Shown: positions 10,211 to 20,886, counted from the first letter of the stretch. The stretch is 64,000 nt of DNA from Kitagawia praeruptora (GCA_037693485.1 CM075352.1:65846001-65910000), one strand, 5' to 3'. Made by a program: numbers and translations. The notes: a model not told the origin generated them from the letters alone.

Positions 10211-12100
10211 ATGCCTCCAAGAAGGAGCAATACTAGAGCTAATCAGAATAGGGATCAAGACGATCAGAATAGAGAAGATAATCGAGATAATATGGATATG
10301 GCCCAGCTTTTGGGACTTTTGCAACAGCAGACGACTACTTTGGCTCAGCAGCAGCAGCTACTTCAGCAACAACATCAACAATTGCAACAGCAACAAGGAC
10401 AGCAACAACCAGCCCAACTTGTGGTAACTTTTAAATCTTTTCAGGCTGTGAAACCCCCAGATTTTCAAGGAACAAAAGATCCAGTTGAAGCCCAGATATG
10501 GCTTAAGGAAATGGAGAAGGCCTTCGCATTGGTGAAGGTTAGTGATGAACAGAAGGTAGAATTTGCTAGTTATTTTCTTAAGGGTGAATCTAATTATTGG
10601 TGGGAGTCGGCTAAGGCATTGGAAGCAACAGAAGTGATTCAGTGGGATAGATTTAAAAGGATTTTTCTGGAGAAGTATTTTCCTAGATATATGCAGAATC
10701 AGATGGAGTTAAAGTTCTTTGATCTTAAGCAGGAAAATATGAGTGTTGATGAGTATGAGAAGAAGTTTACAGAATTAGCAAGGTTTGTAGGAGATTATGT
10801 GGATACGGATGAAAAGAGAGCGAAGAGGTTTCAACAGGGATTGAAGCCATGGTTAAGGAGCAGAGTTGCAGCTTTTGAGATCAACTCGTATGCAGAAGTG
10901 GTTCAGAAGGCTATGATAATAGAAGGTGAGAGTGATCAGAATCAGAAGGAAAGGGGCAATTTAAAGAGGAAAGTGGAAGCAATAGAAAGGAATCAGGATC
11001 AAGGAAAGTCAACTAATCAGATGGATAGAAAGCCCGGATTTCAGAACCAGGGAAGAAATTTTAAAAGGAATGTGCCCAGAAACAGGAATTCAGAAACCCT
11101 TCCTCAGAACCCCAATCAACCAAGATTTCCCCGACCCTCTATACCAGAGTGCAAAGCATGTTCTAAGAGGCATACCGGAGCGTGTGTGAAGGCAGATATT
11201 GTTTGTTTCAAGTGTAACCAGAAAGGTCATTATGCTAATGAGTGCAGGAATTCGAAGTCGAGTGTGACTTGTTACAAGTGTGGTAAGGTAGGACACATGG
11301 CTAGAGAGTGCAGATCGCCTATTCCAAACAACAACTTGATGAGATTGACTACCTCTACCCCAATGAACCAAATGGCAACATCTCAGATTCCAACTCAGAT
11401 TCTAAATCCACCTGTACTTCAGCAAGTTCCAGCTTTTCAAGCTCAGAGTTATCAAGCTTCAGCCTATCCGATTCGTGCCAGGACCTTCAACATGAACATG
11501 AACGATGCAGTAAGAAGTTCGGATGTAGTGGCAGGTACGCTTTTCGTGAACGCCATTAGTGCTAAAGTGTTAATTGATCCGGGTGCTACTAGATCGTTTG
11601 TTTCTAAAGATTTTGTGAATAAGTTGAAGTGTGATACTCATATGTTAAGAGAAGCTTTGAATATTGTGTTAGCTAATCAGGATCAGATACCAGTAAATAG
11701 GGTATGTTCACCTTGTGCAGTAGAGATTTCAGGTTATCTTTTTCCCGTCACCTTGATACCTTTTCAACTAGGAGATTTTGACATTATTTTAGGAATGGAT
11801 TGGCTTGCCGAGTATGATGCGCATATCGATTGTAAGAGTAAGAGAGTGTCATTGAGATCTTCAGAAGGCGTTAGAGTTATCTTTAAGGGGCGTAAGCAGG
11901 CTAGTACGTTTCTTACCATGATGCAAACCAAGAGATTGTTAAGGAAAGGATGTGAGGCTTATCTTGCTTATGTGATAGATAAGAGTCGAGAAGGAGTGGA
12001 ATTAGAGGATATTCCCGTAGTCAATGAGTTTCCCGATGTTTTTCCCGAAGAACTACCCGGATTACCTCCAGATCGTCAGATTGAGTTCGCGATTGCTTAG
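10211..12100 (+). CDS. gag: Gag-protease polyprotein of element C
   Basis: 629 codons. Glutamine-rich segment near residues 38-68. A Retrotransposon_gag domain spans roughly residues 75-215 (WLKEMEKAF, YFLKGESNYWW, FLEKYFP). Two CCHC zinc knuckles lie near residues 331 and 354 (CFKCNQKGHYANEC and CYKCGKVGHMAREC). An aspartic protease motif LIDPGATRSF near residue 453 has DPG where DSG or DTG is usual. Gag forms the cytoplasmic virus-like particle and protease matures the polyprotein. The stop at 12098-12100 is caused by loss of one base relative to the normal gag-pol junction; homology to pol continues in another frame. Confidence 0.93.
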   Translation: MPPRRSNTRANQNRDQDDQNREDNRDNMDMAQLLGLLQQQTTTLAQQQQLLQQQHQQLQQQQGQQQPAQLVVTFKSFQAVKPPDFQGTKDPVEAQIWLKEMEKAFALVKVSDEQKVEFASYFLKGESNYWWESAKALEATEVIQWDRFKRIFLEKYFPRYMQNQMELKFFDLKQENMSVDEYEKKFTELARFVGDYVDTDEKRAKRFQQGLKPWLRSRVAAFEINSYAEVVQKAMIIEGESDQNQKERGNLKRKVEAIERNQDQGKSTNQMDRKPGFQNQGRNFKRNVPRNRNSETLPQNPNQPRFPRPSIPECKACSKRHTGACVKADIVCFKCNQKGHYANECRNSKSSVTCYKCGKVGHMARECRSPIPNNNLMRLTTSTPMNQMATSQIPTQILNPPVLQQVPAFQAQSYQASAYPIRARTFNMNMNDAVRSSDVVAGTLFVNAISAKVLIDPGATRSFVSKDFVNKLKCDTHMLREALNIVLANQDQIPVNRVCSPCAVEISGYLFPVTLIPFQLGDFDIILGMDWLAEYDAHIDCKSKRVSLRSSEGVRVIFKGRKQASTFLTMMQTKRLLRKGCEAYLAYVIDKSREGVELEDIPVVNEFPDVFPEELPGLPPDRQIEFAIA

Positions 12101-12138
12101 CACCAGGAACAGAACCTATTTCCAAGGCTCCATACAGA

Positions 12139-14892
12139 ATGGCACCGTCTGAAATGAAGGAACTCGCCAATCAGCTTCAGGATTTATTGAATAAAGGAGT
12201 TATAAGACCAAGTGTATCACCCTGGGGAGCGCCAGTATTGTTCGTAAAGAAGAAAGATGGAAGTATGAGACTTTGTATCGACTATCGAGAGTTGAATAAG
12301 TTGACAATCAAGAATAGATACCCATTACCAAGGATCGATGATTTGTTTGATCAGTTGAAAGGAGCGTCATGTTTTTCGAAGATAGATCTAAGATCAGGAT
12401 ATCACCAGCTGAAAATCAAACCAGAGGATATACCGAAGACTGCTTTTCGAACAAGGTATGGTCACTATGAATTTTTGGTTATGGCTTTTGGATTGACGAA
12501 CGCACCAGCAGCATTTATGGATTTGATGAACCGAGTGTTTAAGAAATTTTTGGATAAGTTTGTGATAGTCTTCATCGACGATATTTTGATATACTCTAAA
12601 TCAGAAGTGGATCATGCAGAACATTTGAGGATAGCATTGGAGATATTGAGAAAGGAGAAGTTGTATGCCAAGTTTTCCAAGTGTGAGTTTTGGTTGAAGG
12701 AAGTCCAATTTTTGGGACATATTGTGAGTAAAGAAGGAATTCGAGTCGACCCAGCAAAGATTGAAGCAGTTGTGAATTGGGAAAGACCAAGGACACCAAC
12801 AGAAGTAAGAAGTTTTATGGGACTAGCAGGATATTATCGCAGATTTGTTAAGGATTTTTCTAAGATTGCTGTACCATTGACCAAATTGACACGGAAGAAT
12901 GAAAAGTTTGAATGGACTGATAAGTGTGAAAAGAATTTTCAAGAGCTTAAGCAAAGATTGGTAACTGCTCCAGTGTTAGCATTACCGGATGATAAAGGAG
13001 AGTTTGTAATCTACAGCGATGCTTCGCATAAGGGTTTAGGGTGTGTGTTGATGCAGCATGGAAAGGTGATTGCGTATGCTTCAAGGCAACTGAAACCTCA
13101 TGAACAGAGATACCCTACCCATGACCTCGAGTTAGCAGCGATCGTATTTGCATTGAAATTGTGGAGACATTATCTTTATGGTGAGAAGTGTGAGATATTC
13201 ACGGATCATAAGAGTCTTAAGTACATTTTTACTCAGAAGGAACTCAACATGAGACAGAGAAGATGGTTAGAGCTGATAAAGGATTATGATTGTACCATTA
13301 GTTATCACCCGGGGAAGGCGAATGTCGTAGCTGATGCGCTAAGCAGGAAGGAAAGATTGAATACGTTATCAATGACTCAAGAATTGTTTAGAGAGTTTGA
13401 GAAGTTAGAAATTGAAGTTTGTGCAACAGAGATTCCAGCAGAGCAAGTTTATACCATGACATTTCAACCAGTATTATTGGACAAAATTCGGAAATGCCAA
13501 GAAGAAGTGATGAATCAAAGATTGAATGAGTTGACCGGAGAAGAAATTTGCACGCAGAAAGATAACCAAGGTATTTTAAGATTTTCCTCAAGGATATGGA
13601 TTCCTGATGTGAAAGAGTTGAAAGAAGAATTATTGTGTGATGCCCATAGTTCTAAGTTTTCATTACATCCTGGAAGCACGAAAATGTATCAAGATTTGAA
13701 GAAGAACTTTTGGTGGCCAGACATGAAAAGAGAAATTGCAGAGTGGGTAAGTCATTGTTATACATGCCAAAGAGTGAAAGCAGAACATCAAAGACCAAGT
13801 GGATTAATTCAACCATTGGAGATACCTGAGTGGAAGTGGGAGCACATTGCAATGGATTTTGTAGTAGGTCTACCAAGATCGAAGGCTAATCATGATGCGA
13901 TTTGGGTTATAGTTGATCGATTGACGAAATCAGCTCATTTCTTGTCGATTAACGAAAGATTTTCGCTAGACAAGTTGGTGCATTTGTACTTGAAGGAGAT
14001 TGTGACTCGTCATGGAGTTCCAGTATCTATAGTATCTGACAGAGATCCCCGTTTTAACTCAAGATTTTGGAGACAGTTTCAAGAACATCTCGGAACGCAA
14101 CTCAGAATGAGTACTGCTTATCATCCTCAGACAGATGGTCAGAGCGAAAGAACGATTCAGACTATTGAAGACATGCTTAGAGTTTGTGCCATAGATTTTA
14201 AAGGCAATTGGGACGAGCATCTACCTTTGGTGGAATTTTCTTACAACAACAGCTATCATGCTAGTATTGGGATGCCTCCATATGAAGCTCTCTATGGAAG
14301 GAAGTGTAGATCTCCTGTGTGTTGGGAAGAAGTTGGTGAGCGAAAGATAGTCGGACCAGAATTGATTCAGCAGACGAAAGAAACAGTGGAAATAATTCAG
14401 AAAAGATTGCGAGCTGCTCAAGACAGACAGAGAAAGTATGCGGATCCAGCAAGAAAGAAAGTAGATTTTGAAGTAGGTGATCCAGTGTTGTTAAAAGTTT
14501 CGCCATGGAAAGGATTAACCACATTTGGGAAGAAAGGAAAGTTGAGTCCAAGATTTGTAGGACCTTTTGAGATTTTGCGACGCGTAGGCAAAGTAGCTTA
14601 TGAATTAGCTTTACCGCCTCAGATGCAGCATATTCATAATGTTTTTCATGTATCGATGCTTAAGAAGTTTCATCCTGACACTAAGTGTGTAATAGAGTAT
14701 GAACCAGTAGAAATTCAGCCAGATTTGTATTATGTAGAGCGGCCGATCAGAATAGAAGATCGCCGAGAGAAAGTGCTTAGAAATAAATCAGTTGCTTTAG
14801 TTAAAGTCTTGTGGAGGAACCCTAAGGTTGAAGAGTCAACCTGGGAGTTAGAAAGTGATATGTTAGATCAGTACCCTCATTTGTTTACATAG
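12139..14892 (+). CDS. pol: Pol of element C: reverse transcriptase, RNase H, integrase, chromodomain
   Basis: 917 codons from the first ATG after the frame break; the natural polyprotein would start upstream in gag. Reverse transcriptase: CIDYRELNK near residue 47, and FIDD at about 145-148, the usual Ty3 variant of YVDD. RNase H: IYSDASHKGLG near residue 292. Integrase: HHCC zinc finger near 500-545, DDE residues near D573, D634 and E669 (SDRDPRF; GQSERTIQ). The C-terminal block (VLWRNPKVEESTWE, about 889-905) is a chromodomain, which in this lineage directs integration to modified chromatin. No internal stop. Function is limited by the upstream frameshift separating it from gag. Confidence 0.95.
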   Translation: MAPSEMKELANQLQDLLNKGVIRPSVSPWGAPVLFVKKKDGSMRLCIDYRELNKLTIKNRYPLPRIDDLFDQLKGASCFSKIDLRSGYHQLKIKPEDIPKTAFRTRYGHYEFLVMAFGLTNAPAAFMDLMNRVFKKFLDKFVIVFIDDILIYSKSEVDHAEHLRIALEILRKEKLYAKFSKCEFWLKEVQFLGHIVSKEGIRVDPAKIEAVVNWERPRTPTEVRSFMGLAGYYRRFVKDFSKIAVPLTKLTRKNEKFEWTDKCEKNFQELKQRLVTAPVLALPDDKGEFVIYSDASHKGLGCVLMQHGKVIAYASRQLKPHEQRYPTHDLELAAIVFALKLWRHYLYGEKCEIFTDHKSLKYIFTQKELNMRQRRWLELIKDYDCTISYHPGKANVVADALSRKERLNTLSMTQELFREFEKLEIEVCATEIPAEQVYTMTFQPVLLDKIRKCQEEVMNQRLNELTGEEICTQKDNQGILRFSSRIWIPDVKELKEELLCDAHSSKFSLHPGSTKMYQDLKKNFWWPDMKREIAEWVSHCYTCQRVKAEHQRPSGLIQPLEIPEWKWEHIAMDFVVGLPRSKANHDAIWVIVDRLTKSAHFLSINERFSLDKLVHLYLKEIVTRHGVPVSIVSDRDPRFNSRFWRQFQEHLGTQLRMSTAYHPQTDGQSERTIQTIEDMLRVCAIDFKGNWDEHLPLVEFSYNNSYHASIGMPPYEALYGRKCRSPVCWEEVGERKIVGPELIQQTKETVEIIQKRLRAAQDRQRKYADPARKKVDFEVGDPVLLKVSPWKGLTTFGKKGKLSPRFVGPFEILRRVGKVAYELALPPQMQHIHNVFHVSMLKKFHPDTKCVIEYEPVEIQPDLYYVERPIRIEDRREKVLRNKSVALVKVLWRNPKVEESTWELESDMLDQYPHLFT

Positions 14893-14913
14893 CTGATTCT
14901 GGGGACAGAATCC

Positions 14914-14930
14914 TTTTAAGGGAGGAAGGA
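14914..14930 (+). other. Polypurine tract of element C
   Basis: Aagggaggaagga directly precedes the 3' LTR start at 14931. Confidence 0.8.
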
Positions 14931-17900
14931 TGTAATATCTGGGAATTTCGTACTCTATAAATAATATTATTTGGCATTAAAATATTATTGTGTGCCTTAA
15001 TTGATGAGTCATTACATGTTTGTATGATTGTGAATATGTGTTACGTGTCTAACTGCTAGATGTGTTGTGAAATTTTATTAAAATTCTGTATAGCTTTTAA
15101 ATGTTAAAACATGATTTTATTTGCGCTTAAACATTTTTATAAAATTCTTGGAGTTAGTAAAAATCATGAAATTTCTTGTTTTATTATCCTTATGCATTTA
15201 AAGACTTTTTAAAAATAAAAGTTTAATTTATTTTCGCATTTAAATATTTTACAAGGATTTTTCCAATTATTTTCCTTTTTAAAATATTAAAACTTGTAAA
15301 ATTCAAATCTTTTCATAAAATGATTTTTAAAATGTTTTAAAAATATATTGAGGAAGAGAATTCCGTATTTTAATTTTATGTGTCAATAAATTATTTTTGG
15401 ATCCAAAATATCTTGTAAATAGAATTATTTTTACAAGTCTTTTATTTAATTAAAAGATGTATCAATAAAATGTAATTAAAATACATATGTGTGTGTTAGT
15501 AGGCTTGGACAAAACCCTCCCCTCCCCCTTATTTTTTTCATTCGGCCGAGAGCAACACCCCCCCTACTGACTTCATCTTTTCTCTCAAGAACCCTCATAA
15601 CCTCCATTGATTCTCAAGCTTAATCCAAGGTAATTCCTCCATTCAAACCCCACACTATTATACATAAAAACACTCCTCTTGTCATCCTCTACAAACCCAT
15701 GGTTTTAAATTTCAATTTCTTTACTTTTCCAATTTAGGTTTTTTTTCGAAAATCAAAGAATCAAGGTAAGTTTTGTGGGTATTTTGATTGGGTGTTCCTC
15801 CATGGTAGAGACCCACGAATTTTGGGCTCTCCGGAGAACCCTAACCTTCGACCATGATCATAGAGAGGGCCAAGGATTACATGCATGTGCTTATTTGATG
15901 ATTTTGTATAATTGCTAAGTGTAATATGGATGCATGTGAGTTTTTATAACTTTTTATGTTGATTTTGATGATGGGTTTGAGTTTTTATAAGATTTCAAGT
16001 TGTGGGTATGCTTGTTTTGTTAGTTGATGATTGTTAGTAGGTGTCAAATTAAGAAGGTTAGTGATTTTGATGATTTAATGTTATGAACTTTGATGGGTTA
16101 AGTTTATAAATTGATTTTGATTGTAAAATTTATAAGTAACATTGGTGGGTATGTGAGATTATGGTTTTGTGAATTGATATGCATGTAAGTAATGGTGTAT
16201 GTCATTGTGAGGGTTTTGTATGTGATTGTTGGTGAAGAAGAGGGAGAGGCCGAGAGAGATTGATGGAGGAGGGAGAGAGACCGAGAGGGAGGAAGAGAGA
16301 GGGAGAGAGGGAGAAGCCGAGAGAGAGAGAGGAGAGGGAGAGAGAGAGGCCGAGAGGCCGAGAGAGGGAGGAAGAGAAGAGAGATTATGGGAATTGTGTG
16401 AATTATTGTGAGTTACTTGCTTGAATTGTTTAAGTGCTAATTGATTAAATTGTTACATGAATTAATTGGTTGCATGATTGAATTGCTATGTGAATTTGAG
16501 TTATGAATTGCTTAATGAGTCGTAGTGGAGAGAGTAGGATAGCCTAGGATTGCTTGGTGATTGTAGTAGTCGATTGGTGATGAAGTTGTAGCCATTGGAG
16601 GTGCATTGTGTTGTTTTGTGATTGATTGAGACCGATTATATTCGGTATGGTTTGACGACTATACAAAGGAGATGCCGCCGAAATTTCTAAAAATATAATA
16701 AGTGATTTCCAAAACCCTAAAGGCACATCTCCAATGTTAAGTCGTAGAATCATTATAGTACTATACCATACTACATTGTATGTTAAGTGAATTGTGTGCT
16801 AAGTGACTTACATGACTTATGTGTTTACATGTATATATGTATGTGTATAACATGATTATATCGATGGGGCGTTAGCATTATTAGGATTGCTTTGTGATAT
16901 GTAAACAAAAGAGGGGAAAATAAGATATTGTTTATTATTATTTTTATTATAGGTCCGAGTAGGAGGCCTGGCAAGGAGCCGATTGAGGAGGACGCTATCT
17001 AGTTTGAACTCGTGATTTAAGGCAAGTGTACTATCTTACCTTGTTGATACCATATATTGAATGCCATGAGATATTGAATTGTTAGTTTGTCACAAACTAT
17101 TTCTTTCCGACCCTATTATTGTTTCATACCTTGTGATTGAATCATACTCTTTGAACTTGAACTTGACTTGTCTTGTTAATCGATGACCACATCGCTTGGA
17201 AACCTTTTCGTATTTTCTTGAATTCTTGAACCCTTGAATCAACTATATAAACGTCGTCTTGTTTGATGAATTCTTTTCTACCTTAAAACACTGATTAATT
17301 CTTGACTTATTTCCTTGACTTAACCAAGTTATACTAAACAGAATCCCAACTTCTAAGAATCCTAATTGATTAACTTTCTTCTTTTAACCTTGTCATTTAT
17401 TCGAAAATCTGAAAAATCATTCATTTGAAATCCGAGAATCCTATTCATGCTTATTAGCAACTTGATATAACGTTGATAATCTTGTTTCTTTGAGATGAAT
17501 TGAAATTGATAAACATTGTTTAACCTTAATGGAATTGGATGGAATGTTACTTTGACCGAGGCGCCGGTCCAAATCATGTTACTATTATAGGCCAATGTGT
17601 GCCTGGGATCCCCTTATATTTGATGAACACCGTATTGGATATGCGGGTTCGGAGCTCTGTCGTGGGCTGATCACCCAGCGTTGCTCGTAGCGTCTTATCA
17701 GATATTCCAATTCCTTCTCATTTTATTTTGATATTGATTCAGTTGATACAGTTCATTTGCAGATTTCATATCTTGCTTTACAGTTGAATTATTTTGCCAG
17801 TCTTATATTGTTGTTTATGCACTTGCTGAGCAATTGGCTCAATGATATTATTTTTCCTTAACCTTTCAGTGAAACTCGAAGATGGTAAGGACTCTTGAGA

Positions 17901-18195
17901 TCGCGCGTAAGAATTGTGGTGGTTCAGGTGTAGCCTATAGGAGGCAGTTCCAGGTAGAAGGGAGTGACGATCTGATGGATCTTGTTTTGCTAGACTTTTG
18001 ACTTAGTCTGTAATCTTTTGAACTTAGAATAATTTGTGGTCTGTAATAAATAATTGGTTTTGAATTGGTAGTTATATTGTTTCAAACTCTTACCTGTTGG
18101 CGATCTAGGCGTGGGGTTGGTAATGTCTAAATAATTAATATGCATGCTTTACCATTATCTAGTTAATTTTGATTAAGGGATTTGGGGCCGTCACA
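14931..18195 (+). repeat. 3' LTR of element C
   Basis: Near-identical copy of 6038-9303. It ends GTCACA and is followed by the ACTAC duplication and then by element B sequence. Confidence 0.95.
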
Positions 18196-18230
18196 ACTAC
18201 CGCTAACAGCCAACACGCCATCAACAACAA

Positions 18231-18850
18231 CTGGTACACACATATATTTTATAGCAATTTTTTATTCTAAATTATTAACAAATCAAACAAAATGGTTCAT
18301 ATTCCATTCCCTCCACAAACAACAAAACCCTAGAATCAAAAGGCAAAACACACAACATATACAGAATATACACACATATACAAATTACAAACACTTCATG
18401 AACACTACGAAATCTAACCAGTAATTTCACACGAATCGAGTAACGAATCAAAACTACCAAAATCTCAATACCAAATACCCAAACAACAAACACAAACCAC
18501 AAACCCACAGATTACTAACCTTTACAGATTACACAATCGAACCCAGATTACAAATACTAGAACATGCAAAACCAAGATACAAACACAAAACCCACTCACA
18601 CAGACCACGAAAAGACCAAATAAAAGGACAAATTAAACAATGAAACGAGAAAACGGAAATCACAAAAGAAAAAAGGGCGAAAGCATACCTCGAATCAGGA
18701 GGTTGTATGTGGCTTCAATGGCAGAAATCACTCGACAAAGGCAATACCAGCGTAGCAACAAACTCGGAGAAGACAAAGAAAAAGCAAAGACAAAAGTAGA
18801 GAAAAGCAGTAAAAATATCACAAATGATCCACAACTCCCCCTTTTATTAA
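18231..18850 (-). promoter_or_regulatory. Leader intron, first exon and promoter of the antisense gene in B
   Basis: On the minus strand a TATA-like TTAATAAAAGG lies near 18838-18848, with CCAAT (gaccaatcagag) and an ACGTGG word about 60-70 bp upstream near 18900-18920. A first exon runs from about 18815 to 18689 and ends ATTCGAG. GT at 18688-18687 opens a T-rich intron of 458 bp ending CAG at 18231. The layout repeats that of the antisense unit of A. The short open frames here are readings of UTR and intron. Confidence 0.5.
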
Positions 18851-18920
18851 CGTGAGGCGCGTGTAATAGGGGTAAAAAACTTACAAACAATTCGTGGATA
18901 GCTCTGATTGGTCCACGTCA

Positions 18921-19231
18921 TTATTACAGCCAGCAGTCACTGCCTCGTTTCAAGCATAACTGCCCACTAAGTCTTCATTTCCCACTTACTCATGACACAT
19001 TACATCACAAAGGTACATTCTCTTTCCACCCAAAGGTCACTTCACTCATTAATACGAACTACCACTTATCATTTCTCTTATTATTGACATTTAATATTAT
19101 TCCATCATTTATTTCAAATTTCTCATTTATTACCAATTATTGCATTTATTATCAACCAGTTACACATATCATACAAGAACGTTTCAATTGCACAGCCCGT
19201 CAAGCACCAAAACCCGTTGTCAAAACACTCG
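18921..19231. other. Unique spacer of element B
   Basis: Nothing recognisable between the antisense promoter and the 56-bp array. Confidence 0.4.
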
Positions 19232-19505
19232 CATATTTTCACAAATTTTTTCTAACTCCTAAGTGTTGTCCGCCAACACTTGGGGGACATATTTTCACAA
19301 ATTTTTTCTAACTTCTAAGTGTTGTCCGCCAACACTTGGGGGGCATATTTTCACAAATTTTTTCTAACTCCTAAGTGTTGTCCGCCAACACTTGGGGGGC
19401 ATATTTTCACAAATTTTTTCTAACTCCTAAGTGTTGTCCGCCAACACTTGGGGGGCACAAATCTTTTCTAACTTCTAAGTGTTGTCCGCCAACACTTGGG
19501 GGGCA
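19232..19505 (+). repeat. Tandem array, 4 units of 56 bp plus one short unit
   Basis: Units start CATATTTTCACAAATTTTTT at 19232, 19288, 19344 and 19400, with a shortened one at 19456. Each carries an inverted repeat (agtgttgtccgccaacact) followed by a polypurine-like TTGGGGGGCA. It lies about 85 bp before the true polypurine tract of B, the 'hypervariable 3' region' position known for Tat elements. Confidence 0.9.
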
Positions 19506-19589
19506 CACAAGGTATCATTTTCAAAAAAAAATTCTCAAACATTACGGCATCTTTAGTTTCTCCTCCTCCTATCCGCTAACACGCACAGC

Positions 19590-19604
19590 AGGAGTGGGGG
19601 GCAA
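19590..19604 (+). other. Polypurine tract of element B
   Basis: Aggagtggggggcaa directly precedes the LTR start TGATAGG at 19605. Confidence 0.75.
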
Positions 19605-20259
19605 TGATAGGTACCCGCTGTAAGCTTACAGCGGGCACTCACTGTAACAATACCAACCCGCTGCCCGCTATTACACCTCCGCCTGTAGCGAATACTCACT
19701 AATTACACATGTGTTATTTCATATTATCTTTACTAAGTTGCTCCACTTGACAAACAAATATCTTTACATAAATACTTGTGCAAAATATCTTGCTATCTTG
19801 TTCACTAAGGCAGGGGACCATAAAGGTAGTCAAGGGAACACAAAGGCATCAAACTATAGCAAATGCGGCTGTGGTAGGATCGAGGTATGTGGGGAAGGGA
19901 CACCAATCACTGTTCCAATGGTGGCTCACTGTAGCTTTGACGGCACAACAAGTGGGCAACCAAGTGGGTAAACAGTGATTGAGAGTCCTAGCCTATAAAT
20001 ACCTCTGTTCTACACATAAGGTGAGATATACAATTTCAATAGCATAAACTTATTACTCATTCTCTCCCTTCACACAGATACATTTTCACCCGTTTCGATT
20101 ATTATTATTTCGATTACTGATTCTCACACCGGAGATGCTTGACGGCCACCACCCCCGGGCAAGCATTGTTTTGCAGACACCCTAAATTCAGGTGAAGTAA
20201 CACCGGAACAGTGCTCGGAACAGTGATCGGAAGCCATTAATCGACCATGAGAATTATCA
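19605..20259 (+). repeat. 3' LTR of element B, full length
   Basis: 655 bp beginning TGATAGG and ending TTATCA. A perfect 22-bp palindrome lies at 19614-19635, close to the LTR start. A TATA box (cctataaatacc) is near 19993-20004. The next five bases, ATTGT, should be the right target duplication; the left copy is outside the window. Confidence 0.85.
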
Positions 20260-20886
20260 ATTGTGTATTTTTTTTGACTATTTAGACTTATATGCCTTAC
20301 AAAATGAGTATCTGTTCTAATGAAACATGCAGTGGTGAACGGGAATCACAAAATAACTTGGCTCAAATGAAACATCAATAATTTCTGAAAATTAGCTGGG
20401 GATTAAATTAAATTTTTTTTATTGATTTTCAATTAAAAATCGTGATTTTATAAAAACGTTAGGTTTTTGCAATAATTAGCCTCTCCTTGGTTCCGTCCCT
20501 CTAAACATGGTTAGTTTTTTTTTTTCTTGATAGGAATAAACTTGTTAAGTTAAATAGTGAAAATAAGTATTCATCTGAATGTTATACTAAAATTATAACA
20601 AAAATATGAATTGCACAAGGCATATGTTGGACTGAAAACACGCCAATTACGAATTTCGATCAGTTTTTTTTTTTTTGGAAGCACTACGAATATGTTAACA
20701 AGCACTTCCGACAGGATATTATACTAGTTCCTTTAGAAATACAGTTGTATTTGAACCAAAATTTTGTAATATGAGATTTTATGAATTCAATTTAATGTGG
20801 TTTATTCCCAGTCACGTGAATGTTCTGGTAAAATAAAGATGGATGATCAGACTGGTGTCCTCAGTCCTCTTTGTTATTCTCGAAAG
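20260..20886. other. Intergenic, nothing recognised
   Basis: AT-rich single-copy-looking sequence with T runs. No supported gene or element. Confidence 0.5.

Larger units (their letters stand above)
6038..18195 (+). mobile_element. Element C: complete chromodomain Ty3/Gypsy retrotransposon (Tekay/Del type)
   Basis: Two LTRs of 3266 and 3265 bp (TGTAATATC...TCACA) enclose an initiator-Met-tRNA type primer site, gag-protease, pol with C-terminal chromodomain, and a polypurine tract. The 5-bp target duplication ACTAC is seen at 6033-6037 and 18196-18200. About 11 substitutions plus one small indel separate the LTRs by eye, so the insertion is recent. The long LTRs and chromodomain fit the Tekay/Del lineage. 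A single-base deletion near 12094 separates gag-protease from pol. Confidence 0.95.
5345..18230 (-). pseudogene. Antisense Transposase_28-like gene of element B, split by insertion of element C
   Basis: The minus-strand exon starts at 18230 after a CAG acceptor (18233-18231). A candidate ATG lies at 18221-18219. It is cut after about 8 codons by C and resumes at 6037. Leaving out C and one copy of the ACTAC duplication, the frame is continuous across the junction and runs to a stop near 5345. It contains a block (GFRLPPHKFPMDLF, then LAQMSPNSIR) that aligns with the block in the gene at 1-1433, so the two are homologous antisense genes of two Tat-like elements. C now separates the start from the body, so this copy is broken. 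The true 3' end may be spliced before 5390, where a GTAAAG donor-like site lies. Function is unknown; about 230 residues are visible. Confidence 0.6.
3830..20259 (+). mobile_element. Element B: non-autonomous Tat-like LTR retrotransposon, interrupted by C
   Basis: B is bounded by matching LTR copies (3830-4244, truncated by A; and 19605-20259). It has a primer-binding-like site after the first and a polypurine tract before the second. Leaving out C (6038-18195 plus one target duplication), the internal region is only about 3.2 kb. I find no gag, protease, reverse transcriptase or integrase in it, only an antisense Transposase_28-like gene and three tandem arrays. The LTR copies differ at about 4 of 415 positions by eye. 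It would need proteins from a related autonomous element to move. Confidence 0.7.

Noticed and set aside
16226..16411. Glu/Arg/Gly-rich 61-codon frame
   Set aside because: It is the translation of the GA-rich LTR repeat, absent from the other LTR because of a small indel.
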